NCBI RefSeq assembly: GCF_029338575.1 | Contig: NZ_CP119992.1 | Span: 2,356,001-2,420,000, forward strand | Source: Halomarina halobia | GTDB lineage: Archaea; Halobacteriota; Halobacteria; Halobacteriales; Haloarculaceae | Reading direction: 5' to 3' | Length of the DNA: 64,000 nucleotides | Shown here: positions 43,812-51,996 of the stretch, piece by piece | Numbering within the stretch: position 1 is the first letter of the stretch | How the letters are laid out: each line of letters opens with the position of its first letter | The notes under the pieces: model-generated | Seen by the model: only the letters and a program-made list of their open reading frames with translations | Told to the model about the DNA's origin: nothing | The model's database searches: none | Position numbers and translations under genes: made by a program

Positions 43812-44154
43812 GTCACGCGGATGGCCGCCCGACGAATTAGAGGTACGGGTCTCCGGTCTAACGTCCGCAGGTCGGGCCGAGGTGACCGTCGCGTCCGCGA
43901 GACCGCCGTTCGCCGACCAGTCGGTCCGCGGATAGCTCGTCACCCGACGGTCGGCTAGTCGGCACATAAACGGCCGTCGTCCCTCGATCGCGCCGCCGGT
44001 TTCCGGGACGCGCCGATCGGATCGCTCCCGCCGCGAACCGGTTCGAACCCGTCCGAAACGTTCCCTCTCGGATCGGTGAAACAGTCGGAAACTGTACGCA
44101 ACGACAGCGTTGATTATGTACCGAGCGTGACGTAGTCGTCGGCGTGGCACTACC
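43812..44154. other. Non-coding stretch before a secreted-protein gene
   Basis: No convincing gene in these 343 bases; the open frames on the reverse strand lack coding bias. ACAGT-cggaa-ACTGT (about 44082-44096) is a short inverted repeat. The last part (tgattatgtacc) may contain the promoter of the gene at 44155. Confidence 0.4.
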
Positions 44155-44514
44155 ATGAGACGCGCTATACCCGTGCTGCTCGCGCTGGTCCTGCTCGCGG
44201 GTGCGATGCCCGCGAGCGCGCTGGGGCACCCCGGCGACGCACGCGACGAAGCCGTCACGATCGGACCCCAGAACCTCGAACTCCGTGACGTCACGGTAAC
44301 CGTCTCCGACACGCACATCCGGGGAACGGGACTTCCCGAGTCCTCGGTCGACCACGCGTCGTACACCGTCGATGACGCGACCGTCTCCACGGACGGGTTC
44401 GTCGTGGTCTACCAGGACACGCCCTACCGCATCGGGGCCATCTCGCTGACCGTCGACAACGTCGGACTCCAGCTGGAGAACGTCTCCGTAAGCGACACCT
44501 CCGGGTCGAACTGA
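44155..44514 (+). CDS. Secreted small protein
   Basis: 119 residues with a clear Sec signal peptide (MRRAIPVLLALVLLAGAMPASA) cleaved near residue 22. The mature part alternates beta strands (VTVTVSDTHIRG, ASYTVDDATVS, RIGAISLTVDNVGLQLENVSV) and has two potential N-glycosylation sites near the end. It has no membrane anchor. The family is not recognised. It is convergent with the pilus operon, 45 bp from its last stop. Confidence 0.75.
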   Translation: MRRAIPVLLALVLLAGAMPASALGHPGDARDEAVTIGPQNLELRDVTVTVSDTHIRGTGLPESSVDHASYTVDDATVSTDGFVVVYQDTPYRIGAISLTVDNVGLQLENVSVSDTSGSN

Positions 44515-44559
44515 CGCGTTCCGGAGGAGCGCACGGACCGCGGACGACCATCAGCGGCA

Positions 44560-45099
44560 TCAGCGGTTTTCCTCGAGCGATTCGACCACCGGGACGCGGT
44601 ACGTCGCCCCGTATCGCCCTCGCTCGGTCGTCGCGCGCACGTCCACTGCGACGCCGAGGACGTGCGCCTCGCCGGCGCGGTTCTGGACGACGACGCCGTC
44701 GATCGCTCTGCACGCCCCGAAGCGGCGTCCCGCTCCGCGCGGACACCGCTCGGTCGCCCACGTCCGCGCCGCGCTCCCGTTGTACCGCACCTCGTAGCCG
44801 GTTCCGGCGGCGACGCGCGACGACTCGAGCGTCTCGACGCGCGGCCGGAGACGGTCGCGCACCGCCGTCGCCGCCTTCCGCCGCTCCCCCCACCGATACT
44901 TCCCCGTCACGTTCGCCCCGGCGTCGTGGACGGCCCGCTCGAGCAGCCGATCCGCGTTTCCCAGCGGGTCGTCGTACTCGGCACTCGCCCGCACGTCGGG
45001 GTGGTAGCCCAGTTGCAGGTACGCGAGGACGGCCGGGGCGAGCGCGACGGCGATCACCGCGGCGGCCGTCAGCACGAGCTGTGCGCGATCGCGCGTCAC
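44560..45099 (-). CDS. Pilus-operon small protein with pilin-like N-terminus (DUF7261-like)
   Basis: 179 residues from GTG 45099, which overlaps the previous stop by 4 bp (an in-frame GTG at 45108 is the alternative). The N-terminus is TRDRAQLVLTAAAVIAVALAPAVLAYL, i.e. a short basic leader, then an uninterrupted hydrophobic helix, followed by a 140-residue extracellular domain with CPRGAGRRFGAC (a possible disulfide loop). The family number DUF7261 is from memory. It is the last of five short proteins after PilB/PilC and is probably a minor pseudopilin or assembly factor. Confidence 0.75.
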   Translation of the reverse strand: MTRDRAQLVLTAAAVIAVALAPAVLAYLQLGYHPDVRASAEYDDPLGNADRLLERAVHDAGANVTGKYRWGERRKAATAVRDRLRPRVETLESSRVAAGTGYEVRYNGSAARTWATERCPRGAGRRFGACRAIDGVVVQNRAGEAHVLGVAVDVRATTERGRYGATYRVPVVESLEENR

Positions 45100-45500
45100 G
45101 CGTACCACACCCGTATCGTCACCTCGCCGTGCGCGGTCGTCACCCTCGCCAGCCCCACCGCCACGCCGGCCGGCTTCCGGTACCCGACCGATCCGTGCGG
45201 CGTCGAGACGCGGTACGCGAGGTTGTCCGGGAGGAGGCGCTCGACGCGCCGCTGCAGGGCCGCGCGCTCCCGGTCGAACGCGTCGGGGGAGCGCGCGACC
45301 TCGGCCAACCGCGTCGTCCCGCCGTGACGCGGCGGCTCGTTCGAGAGCACCGTCGCGGCGTCGTTCGCGTAGGCGTCGAGTTGCGCCTCGCGCACGTCCG
45401 GCGACGGCACGCCGAGGACGAACCCCGTCGTCACCGCGAGGACGAGCACCGCCCCGACGCCCGCCTCGACCACGGACAGCGACAGCTGTCCCCTAGCCAT
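45096..45500 (-). CDS. Pilus-operon small protein with pilin-like N-terminus (DUF7262-like)
   Basis: 134 residues. MARGQLSLSVVEAGVGAVLVL begins with the same RGQ tripeptide seen in its neighbours, followed by one membrane helix, then a soluble domain (QLDAYANDAATVLSNEP, then VTTAHGEVTIRVWY at the end). It overlaps the upstream gene by 8 bp and the downstream by 4. A minor pseudopilin role is inferred from position and the N-terminus; the DUF label is from memory. Confidence 0.75.
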   Translation of the reverse strand: MARGQLSLSVVEAGVGAVLVLAVTTGFVLGVPSPDVREAQLDAYANDAATVLSNEPPRHGGTTRLAEVARSPDAFDRERAALQRRVERLLPDNLAYRVSTPHGSVGYRKPAGVAVGLARVTTAHGEVTIRVWYA

Positions 45501-46194
45501 CGACGGTCACCACCAGCTCCGCCTTCGTGGTCCGGGCGGGATAGTAGGCGACGCGCGCGCTCCCTCGGGGGAGCGGACCGTCGTGCTCGAACCGGAGGCG
45601 GGTCGTCTCGAAGCGCGAGAGCGCGATGTCGAACCGTCCCTCCAGGCCCGACGGGTCGTGGAGGACGACGCGGCCGTTCGCGCGCACCGTCCGCACCGTC
45701 GTCCCCTCCGGCGGCCGCAGCAGGAGCGTCGCGCGCGGACTCCGACGCGGGAGCGTCACCGCGTCGCCCGCCGTCGCCGGGAGCGTCACCGATTGGCGAC
45801 GCTGGACGAGCACGATCCGACGCACCGTCGTCCCGCCGGTGGGATCGCCGCGCTGGACGACCGTCTCCCCCCCGACGCGGAGTCGAACGTCCCGTCCCTT
45901 CGCGACGGGAAAGGCCTCGTCGAGTCGCGCGGCGTCGAGCGCGCTCAGGTTCCTCGACCGTAGGACGTTCGGCCGCGCCGTCAGCGGCGACTCGGCCGAG
46001 ACGAGACGCTCCCCGAGCGCGACCGCCGCGCGCCGCTCCGCCGGGTCGCGCCCCGCGCCCGCGAACGCGCCGTCGGCCACGAGCAGGCCGAGGCTCGTCG
46101 TCGTCGTGAGCACCAGCAGCGCGACGGCGAGCGCCGGGAGGTTGGCCTGTCCGCGCGCGGGTCGGGCGAGTCGAGAGGGCTGGGGGTTCGTCAT
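45493..46194 (-). CDS. Pilus-operon protein with pilin-like N-terminus (DUF7263-like)
   Basis: 233 residues from ATG 46194, overlapping the previous stop by 4 bp. After a 14-residue polar leader the motif ARGQANLPALAVALLVLTTT starts the membrane helix. The exterior domain (about 50-233) is beta-rich with conserved arginines (RRIVLVQRRQSVTLPA, RARVAYYPAR). The position and the shared RGQ motif suggest a pseudopilin or pilus-tip protein; the DUF label is from memory. Confidence 0.75.
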   Translation of the reverse strand: MTNPQPSRLARPARGQANLPALAVALLVLTTTTSLGLLVADGAFAGAGRDPAERRAAVALGERLVSAESPLTARPNVLRSRNLSALDAARLDEAFPVAKGRDVRLRVGGETVVQRGDPTGGTTVRRIVLVQRRQSVTLPATAGDAVTLPRRSPRATLLLRPPEGTTVRTVRANGRVVLHDPSGLEGRFDIALSRFETTRLRFEHDGPLPRGSARVAYYPARTTKAELVVTVDG

Positions 46195-46646
46195 CCGTCC
46201 CCCTTCCGCTCGTCCAGGCGGACGACGACGCCCTCGTCCGTCCCGCGGACGCGCACCAGCGCGCGCTCGTCGCTCGCCCACGACCCCTCGACGCGCACGA
46301 CCTGCGGCGGGAGGGCGAGGCGGGCGCGCCCGCCGACCTCCGGATGCGGGTGATCGAGCACGAGCGCGCTCCCGTCGGTGCGGATCCGGTACCGCTCCCC
46401 GCGGATCGTCCGCGGCAGGTCGACCCGCACCCGCACGTCCACCGCCGCCGCCTCGGGCGGCACCGACTGCTGGACCCGCTCGGCCGCCGCCGCGAGCGTC
46501 CGGTCGCCGACCGCGTCGCCCGCGGCCGTCCGATACCCCGGGACGACCCCGCCGTACAGGGTCGTCGTCAGCAGGCCGATGTAGAGGACGACGATGCCCG
46601 CTTCGAGCGCCTTCCCGACGACGGGCGTCGCGCCGCGGTTATCCAT
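46191..46646 (-). CDS. Pilus-operon small protein with pilin-like N-terminus (DUF7266-like)
   Basis: 151 residues. MDNRGATPVVGKALEAGIVVL closely follows the archaeal class III signal pattern (basic residue, Gly, then a polar/small stretch leading into a hydrophobic helix, compare RG-VSPVIG of haloarchaeal pilins). The exterior part (about 45-151) is beta-rich and acidic. It overlaps its upstream neighbour by 8 bp and the downstream one by 4. A type IV-like pseudopilin is the best interpretation. Confidence 0.78.
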   Translation of the reverse strand: MDNRGATPVVGKALEAGIVVLYIGLLTTTLYGGVVPGYRTAAGDAVGDRTLAAAAERVQQSVPPEAAAVDVRVRVDLPRTIRGERYRIRTDGSALVLDHPHPEVGGRARLALPPQVVRVEGSWASDERALVRVRGTDEGVVVRLDERKGDG

Positions 46647-47385
46647 CGCGCACCTCCAGCGCGAGGTCGTGGACGACGAGGTACGTCGTCCGCTCGCCCT
46701 CGAACGAGGCGACGACGCTCTCGACCCCGTCGCCGTCGACGTCGCGGCGCTCGACGGTCGCCCCGCGTTCGCGCAGGTACCGCTCGAACGGTTCGTGCGT
46801 GCGCGTCTCGATCGCGAGCCCGTACGTCCCGTTTCCGACCCGCGTTCGGCGGTGGGTCACGTCCGTCGCGAGCGCGACCGACACGCCGCCGCGGCCCGAG
46901 ACGGCGACCGTCTCGCTCGCGTTCAGCCGCGGCGCGCCGATCACGAGAACGCCGCCCGATCCCGGGGACGCGGTGATCGGGGGCGGTCGTCGGAGGCGGG
47001 CGCGTTCTGACCGTCCGCGGACGATCGCCCCGGCGACGAACGCGACGCGGCGCTCGCCCGACTCGAAGACGAGGCCGTCGACCGCGACCGTCTCGACGAC
47101 CCCGCCGTTCCCGTCGAGCAGCCTGAGGTCGCGCTCGACCGTCCGCAACTCCCCCCGGGCGAACGAGACCCGTCCGCGGTGTGCACCCGTGACCTCGACG
47201 GGTCGGAGCGCGCGGTCCACGTCAGCGGCGACCCGCGCGGCGTCGGCCTCGGCGGCGTTCTCCTCCACGATGGCTCCGATGCTGGCCGTCAGCGCGCCCA
47301 TCGAGATCACGGCGACGCCGAGCAGGAGGACGACGCCGACGACGTGCGACTGCCCTCGATCAGGGGAGTTCACGATCCCGGTCAC
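46639..47385 (-). CDS. Pilin-like protein of the PilB/C operon (DUF7289-like)
   Basis: 248 residues from a GTG overlapping the PilC stop by 4 bp. A 10-residue leader is followed by DRGQSHVVGVVLLLGVAVIS, which matches haloarchaeal pilin signal sequences (RG, then polar residues, VxG, hydrophobic helix). The ectodomain carries long beta segments (GLVFESGERRVAFVAGAIV, VVHDLALEVRDG). As the first and largest short protein after the platform gene it is the best candidate for the major subunit. Family number from memory. Confidence 0.8.
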   Translation of the reverse strand: MTGIVNSPDRGQSHVVGVVLLLGVAVISMGALTASIGAIVEENAAEADAARVAADVDRALRPVEVTGAHRGRVSFARGELRTVERDLRLLDGNGGVVETVAVDGLVFESGERRVAFVAGAIVRGRSERARLRRPPPITASPGSGGVLVIGAPRLNASETVAVSGRGGVSVALATDVTHRRTRVGNGTYGLAIETRTHEPFERYLRERGATVERRDVDGDGVESVVASFEGERTTYLVVHDLALEVRDG

Positions 47386-49262
47386 AGCATCCCCGCCCCC
47401 GCGAAGACGACGTACGCGACGGCGACGAGCGCCCCCGAGTGGAGCAGCGCCTCGTACCGTCCCCGGCTCGCCATCCCGGCGAACCAGCCGCAGGCGAGCA
47501 TCGTCGCCTGCGTGACGACGTAGAACAGGAAGCGGTCCCGCTCCGGGTCGACGGCGTCGGGATCGAGCGCGACGCCCGCCGTCGTCCCGGAGACGCTCGA
47601 CAGCTGGGCGAACCCGTCGAGGACGTAGCCGTTGACGGCGACCGTGATGCCGACGACGAGCAGGGCGGTGGTCCAGCCGACGGCGACGTAGACGAGCATC
47701 GACGACCGGAGCGCCTTCCGCTCGTGGTAGAGCCGCCCGACCTCCGTCTGGAGCGTCTCGAACACCTCCTCCGCGTCGCTGCCCACGTCGAGTGCGCCCG
47801 TCACGAGCCCGATCGTCTGCGCGGCGAGGGGGGTCCCCACGCGCTCCACGAAGCGGTCGAGCGCCGCGGCGCGGACGTCGTCGCCCGTACCGGTCATCAG
47901 CGAGAGGTTGAACGCGAGCGCGTCGACGTCCGACTGCAGCGCGCCGAGGTCGACGTCCCGGGCGACCCGCGCGACGGCCTCGCCGAACGGCCGCCCGAGG
48001 CTGACGTGCCCCGCGACGGCGTGGACGAAGTCCTTGATCTCGCGGTCCTTGGCGTCGTCCAGGCGCGCCCGCCGAACCGCGACCGCGCCGACCGGGAGGC
48101 CGAAGGCGACGTAGCCGAACAGCCCGGCGTTGACGGGGTGATAGCCGAGCGGCAGGCAGTAGGCGACCGCGGCGAGCGCGAGGGGAGCGCAGACGAGCGC
48201 CGCGTCGGAGGGGTTCCCCCGTGCGCCGGCGAGCACGCCCCGAAGCGTCGGGGCCGACGCGTACGTCGGCGGTGCCTGGTCGGGCGGGCGGAGCGCGGCG
48301 ATGAGCCACGCCGTCGCCGCGCCCACCGCCAGGACGAAGGCGACGCTCCCGGCGACGACGAGCGTCTTGACCGTCGTCGTTCCGAGGGGGGTCGCGACCG
48401 ACGCGGAGAGGCCGGGCGCGAGCACCGCCATCACCGTGACGATGATGACGAGCAGCGCGGGGAGGACGAGCAGGACGATGAACAGCTCCGCGAGCAGTTC
48501 GAGGAAGTCCGTCGCCTGCTGTCGCGAGCGGGCCTGGCGGTGCGAGAGCATGCGCGACTCCAGGCGGAGGTAGCCCGCGAGCGCGTCCTCCCCCTGGGCC
48601 GCGTGTTCGCGGAACTTGAGCAGGAACGGCGAGAGCAGGTCCCGCGAGGGGGTGTCGCGCGCGACCATCCTGAGCCCGGCGTCGAGGCTTCCCGTCAGCG
48701 CGGCCCGGTTGAGGACGGCCCGAGCGGAGGCGGCCGTCTCGCCGTAGGCCTCCTGTTCGGCCACCTTGCGCAGCATCGTCCGGTGGTCGTCCGCCCCGAC
48801 GGCGAGCGTCCGCAGGTAGCGCACCGCGCCGGGGAGCGTCCGCTCGATGTTCGCCCGGCGCGCCGACGCGACCCAGCGGAGGTACTGTCCGCCGCCCCAG
48901 ACGACCGTCCGCTTGCAGAGCAGTCCGACCGCGAGGCCCGCCGCGACGGCGACCGGCCCCCGCGGGAGGTCCGGCGCGTCTCCCCGGTTCAGGATCGGGA
49001 GCCCCGCGTGGAGGAACGCCGAGAGACCGTCGACGACCCCCGGCGGTACCGCCAGCGCGAGGGCGGTCGTCCCCGCCGCGACGAGCGCGAACGCCGCCCA
49101 CGAGAGGCCGTACACCCGCGCGATGTACCGATCGAAGCTCGCCCCGACGGCCGCCCCGCGGTAGCGCCGTCGGTCGCGCTCGTGGCGTCGCCGGTCGGCG
49201 TGGCGCGAGAACAGCGCGTGGAGGCCGCGCTCCAGCGCCCCTGCGGCCCTACGCGTCGCCAT
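47382..49262 (-). CDS. pilC: Type IV pilus assembly platform protein (PilC/TadC-like)
   Basis: 626 residues with two T2SF (GspF) domains separated by hydrophobic spans, the usual haloarchaeal PilC layout. Domain 1 (about 110-260) has TLPGAVRYLRTLAVGADD and KFREHAAQGEDALAGYLRLESR; domain 2 (about 400-560) has KDFVHAVAGHVSLGRPFGEAV and LYHERKALRSSMLVYVA. About nine membrane helices are predicted. It works with the ATPase encoded by the overlapping upstream gene (14 bp) to extrude pilins. Confidence 0.9.
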   Translation of the reverse strand: MATRRAAGALERGLHALFSRHADRRRHERDRRRYRGAAVGASFDRYIARVYGLSWAAFALVAAGTTALALAVPPGVVDGLSAFLHAGLPILNRGDAPDLPRGPVAVAAGLAVGLLCKRTVVWGGGQYLRWVASARRANIERTLPGAVRYLRTLAVGADDHRTMLRKVAEQEAYGETAASARAVLNRAALTGSLDAGLRMVARDTPSRDLLSPFLLKFREHAAQGEDALAGYLRLESRMLSHRQARSRQQATDFLELLAELFIVLLVLPALLVIIVTVMAVLAPGLSASVATPLGTTTVKTLVVAGSVAFVLAVGAATAWLIAALRPPDQAPPTYASAPTLRGVLAGARGNPSDAALVCAPLALAAVAYCLPLGYHPVNAGLFGYVAFGLPVGAVAVRRARLDDAKDREIKDFVHAVAGHVSLGRPFGEAVARVARDVDLGALQSDVDALAFNLSLMTGTGDDVRAAALDRFVERVGTPLAAQTIGLVTGALDVGSDAEEVFETLQTEVGRLYHERKALRSSMLVYVAVGWTTALLVVGITVAVNGYVLDGFAQLSSVSGTTAGVALDPDAVDPERDRFLFYVVTQATMLACGWFAGMASRGRYEALLHSGALVAVAYVVFAGAGML

Positions 49263-51522
49263 CGCCACCACCGTCGGTCCGCGCGCCCACCCCGTCGCCG
49301 TCGGTCTCCCCCTCGCGGGCGTCCTCTCCGCCGCCCGCTCCTCGTTCGCTCCGGCGCGCGTGCGCGACGCGCTCGACCGTCGCCGCCTCGTTCGTCCGGA
49401 GGTCGGCGAGGAAGCCGAACAACTCGTCGGCGTCGCGGACGCCCTCGCTCACGAGGTACTCGACGTACCGGTGCTTGCGGAGGAACTCGCGCTCTACGGC
49501 CTCGACGGGCCGATCGGTCCGGTCCGCGACGCGGTCGAACACCGCCGTCCGGCGGTCGCGCGCCTCGTCGCCGAGCGCGGGATGGTCGTACGCGAACGCG
49601 AAGTCGCCGTCGACGGTGCGCTCGCAGACCGTGTCGTAGTGGATCGTCGTCCCGTCGCGTTCGATGACGCCGCCGCCGGAGCCGGTCGTCGGGCCGTCCG
49701 TGAACTCGACGACCTCGCCGACGTAGCGTTCGCCGCCGGCCCGCTTCGGGAAGACGACGAGGTCGAGTTCCGCGAGCAGGTAGGCCGGGAGCCCCTGCTC
49801 GACGGCGCGGTTGATCAGCTTCTCGACGTCCTCGGCGTGGGTCGTGCCGAGGACGCCGTGGCCGGTCGAGACGATCTGCGCGAAGGAGGCGAAGCTCTCG
49901 GGCGTGTTGATCTCGGCGATGATCTCCACGTCCGGGTTGAGGTAGTTCGTCTCGGTCATCAGGTCGGCCATCGTCACGCGCTTGTACTCGCGCTCGTGGT
50001 CGCGGGTGGTGAGCGAGACGCCCGTCTCGTGGGGGAGCCACACCTCCCGCGACCCCTCGTCGATGCTCACGGGACGGTCGTCGAAGGGAATGAACGGGAC
50101 GTGGGCGTTCATGAGGGTCGTCTTCCCGACGCCCGTCGGCCCCGCGAACAGGACGACGCCGTGGTGCTCGTAGAGCAGCCAGAGCAGGGCGACCAGCTCG
50201 GTCGGGAGGCTCCCCGCCTCGACCAGGTCCACGGGGGTGAGCGGGTCGGGCGACTGCTTGCGGATCGAGATGTGGGGGCCGCCCTCGCTGATGGTCGGGA
50301 GCGCGACGGCACACCGGATCGTCTCCTCCGACCCCGGGGGGCGCAGGTTCACCTTCGCGCTGGGCGTGCTCGCGTTCACCTCGACGCCGTCGCTCGCGGC
50401 GAGTTGCGTGACGACGTTGACGAACTCCGTCTCGCGCTCGAAGGCCAGGTTCGTCGGGACGCGCTCGTCGAACCCCCGGGGGACGACCTTCACGCGCTCG
50501 CCGACGCGGTTCGCCTCGATGTCCTCCAGCCGACCGTCGCGGATCGGGACGGTGAGGTGCCCGTAGCCGACGTAGTCGCGCAGGACGTAGTAGACGAGGT
50601 CCGAGAGCCGGTCGGGGGCGAAGCGTCCGTCGACCGGCGGCACCGCGAGGTCGTACGCCGCGAGCGCTGCCCGCGCGCGGTAGCGCAGCGCGTCGAGCCA
50701 CGTCCGGGCGTCCTCCGCCGTGAGTCGGCGGGAGAGGACGGCCTCGGCGCGCTCGCGGACGAACGCGGTGGCGTCCTCGCCCGCCGCGCCCCCCTCGTCC
50801 AGGAGCCCCCCTTCGACGGGGGCCTCCCAGATGCGCTCCTTGCACTCGTCGATCAGCTCGCGGTCGCCCGGGAGGAGGTCCGGCTCCCGGATGGCGTACT
50901 TCGTCGCGAAGGGGTCGTTGCCGAGAACGTTCTCGCGGTAGAGCACGACGGGGACGTCGAAGTCGAGGAACGACACCGAGTAGCGCGAGAGGCGCTCGCT
51001 GGCGAAGCGTTCGAGGTGAGCCGTCCCGGCGATCCCCGTCAGCGCCGGCGCGTAGTCGGCCGTGTGGACGATCACCTCCCCGTCGCGCTCGTCCGCGACC
51101 TCGATCGCGTCGTCGAGCGCGTGCGGCGTCAGCGGCCCGAGACACCGCGCCTCGGCGAGGGCGTGGTAGGTCATCCGCCGCTCCATCGCGGTCGAGAGGT
51201 CCGTCAACCGGTCGACCGCGCGCTCGTACTTCGGGCCGAACCCCGCGGCCATCCGCTCGACCGCGCCTTCCCGCGTCAGCGGGGGCGTCGCGCTCGCCCT
51301 CGAGAAGTACGCCCGGACGCGCTCGAGTGCCCGCTCGCCGGGAGCCGACAGCGACGGCTCCCGGGCCGAGTAGCGAAACCCGTCCCCGGTGCGACGGACG
51401 GTCACGACGACGCCGGGGTGGACCTCCTCCTGTCGCAACACGTCCGGCGCGTACCACGCGTCGGGCGCGTCCGGCGGCGGCGGCGGAGGGACGGACGTAA
51501 TTTCAGGTTTAGACATAGTCAT
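49249..51522 (-). CDS. pilB: Type IV pilus/secretion ATPase (PilB/GspE/VirB11 family)
   Basis: 757 residues. A Pro-rich, disordered start (VPPPPPPDAPDAW) leads to an N-terminal domain, then the RecA-type motor: Walker A AGPTGVGKTTLMNAH (about 475-489), Asp box SIDEGSREVWLPHE, Walker B region NPDVEIIAEINTPE and the His box GTTHAEDVEKLINRA. The Walker B variant AEINTPE instead of the usual GEVRG is a subfamily feature. The C-terminus (last 40 residues) is Gly/Asp-rich. ATG 51522 (or 51516) is leaderless behind a TTTAAAT box. It heads the operon. Confidence 0.92.
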   Translation of the reverse strand: MTMSKPEITSVPPPPPPDAPDAWYAPDVLRQEEVHPGVVVTVRRTGDGFRYSAREPSLSAPGERALERVRAYFSRASATPPLTREGAVERMAAGFGPKYERAVDRLTDLSTAMERRMTYHALAEARCLGPLTPHALDDAIEVADERDGEVIVHTADYAPALTGIAGTAHLERFASERLSRYSVSFLDFDVPVVLYRENVLGNDPFATKYAIREPDLLPGDRELIDECKERIWEAPVEGGLLDEGGAAGEDATAFVRERAEAVLSRRLTAEDARTWLDALRYRARAALAAYDLAVPPVDGRFAPDRLSDLVYYVLRDYVGYGHLTVPIRDGRLEDIEANRVGERVKVVPRGFDERVPTNLAFERETEFVNVVTQLAASDGVEVNASTPSAKVNLRPPGSEETIRCAVALPTISEGGPHISIRKQSPDPLTPVDLVEAGSLPTELVALLWLLYEHHGVVLFAGPTGVGKTTLMNAHVPFIPFDDRPVSIDEGSREVWLPHETGVSLTTRDHEREYKRVTMADLMTETNYLNPDVEIIAEINTPESFASFAQIVSTGHGVLGTTHAEDVEKLINRAVEQGLPAYLLAELDLVVFPKRAGGERYVGEVVEFTDGPTTGSGGGVIERDGTTIHYDTVCERTVDGDFAFAYDHPALGDEARDRRTAVFDRVADRTDRPVEAVEREFLRKHRYVEYLVSEGVRDADELFGFLADLRTNEAATVERVAHARRSERGAGGGEDAREGETDGDGVGARTDGGGDGDA

Positions 51523-51540
51523 GATTCGAAACTCGTTTTG

Positions 51541-51547
51541 ATTTAAA
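51541..51547 (-). promoter_or_regulatory. TATA box of the pilus operon
   Basis: On the coding (reverse) strand the sequence ggtttaaatc is centred about 22-25 bases upstream of ATG 51522, so the transcript should be leaderless. No other element is evident. Confidence 0.6.
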
Positions 51548-51687
51548 CCTTGGCCTTCGGTACGAACGGATCGTAGAGCGGGGGAACGTCTCACTGACGC
51601 CGGTATTCACGGAGCGGAGCGGCCCAATTCTATCATTTGAGATGAAAAATAATTTATGTTGTTGCTCTCGCTCTGCCGACGTGAGAT

Positions 51688-51993
51688 ATGAAAACACATG
51701 TCAAGGAAGCGACGACGACCCTGGTGACGTTTCTCGCCCTCGTGGGTACCGTCCACGCGGGAATCTGGTTCAGTCTATTCGGTGTTCCGGAGGTGACCGT
51801 GTTGAACTGGCCGTTTCACTACTTCTGGTTCGTCGTCGGTGCCTGGGCCTCGATCTTCGCGATCTACTGGGGATATCACCGCGTCGTCGACGGGATCGAG
51901 GAGGAGAAGCGTCGACTCGGCGACGACCATGCGCGGGTCGAGGATCGTCCCCCCGCGGTCGTCGGTGAGCAGTCGAGAACTGAGAGGGGGTAA
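51688..51993 (+). CDS. Small subunit of a sodium:solute symporter (DUF3311/DUF4212-like)
   Basis: 101 residues with two membrane helices (TTTLVTFLALVGTVHAGIWF and FHYFWFVVGAWASIFAIYWGY) and a charged cytosolic tail with EEEKRRLGDD. Short proteins of this shape occur next to SSS-family symporter genes and are thought to be needed for the transporter. It ends three bases before the symporter start. An AT-rich element (aaaaataatttatg) lies 32-45 bases upstream, so the pair has its own promoter. Confidence 0.8.
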   Translation: MKTHVKEATTTLVTFLALVGTVHAGIWFSLFGVPEVTVLNWPFHYFWFVVGAWASIFAIYWGYHRVVDGIEEEKRRLGDDHARVEDRPPAVVGEQSRTERG

Positions 51994-51996
51994 CCC

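Noticed and set aside
43858..44355. 165-residue reverse-strand frame in the gap before the secreted protein
   Set aside because: It overlaps the start of the real signal-peptide gene at 44155 and has an Arg/Ser/Gly-rich random-like composition.
47439..51546. Very long antisense frames across pilC and pilB (742 and 728 residues)
   Set aside because: Mirror ORFs: they follow the third-codon-position GC bias of the sense genes and have no recognisable domains.
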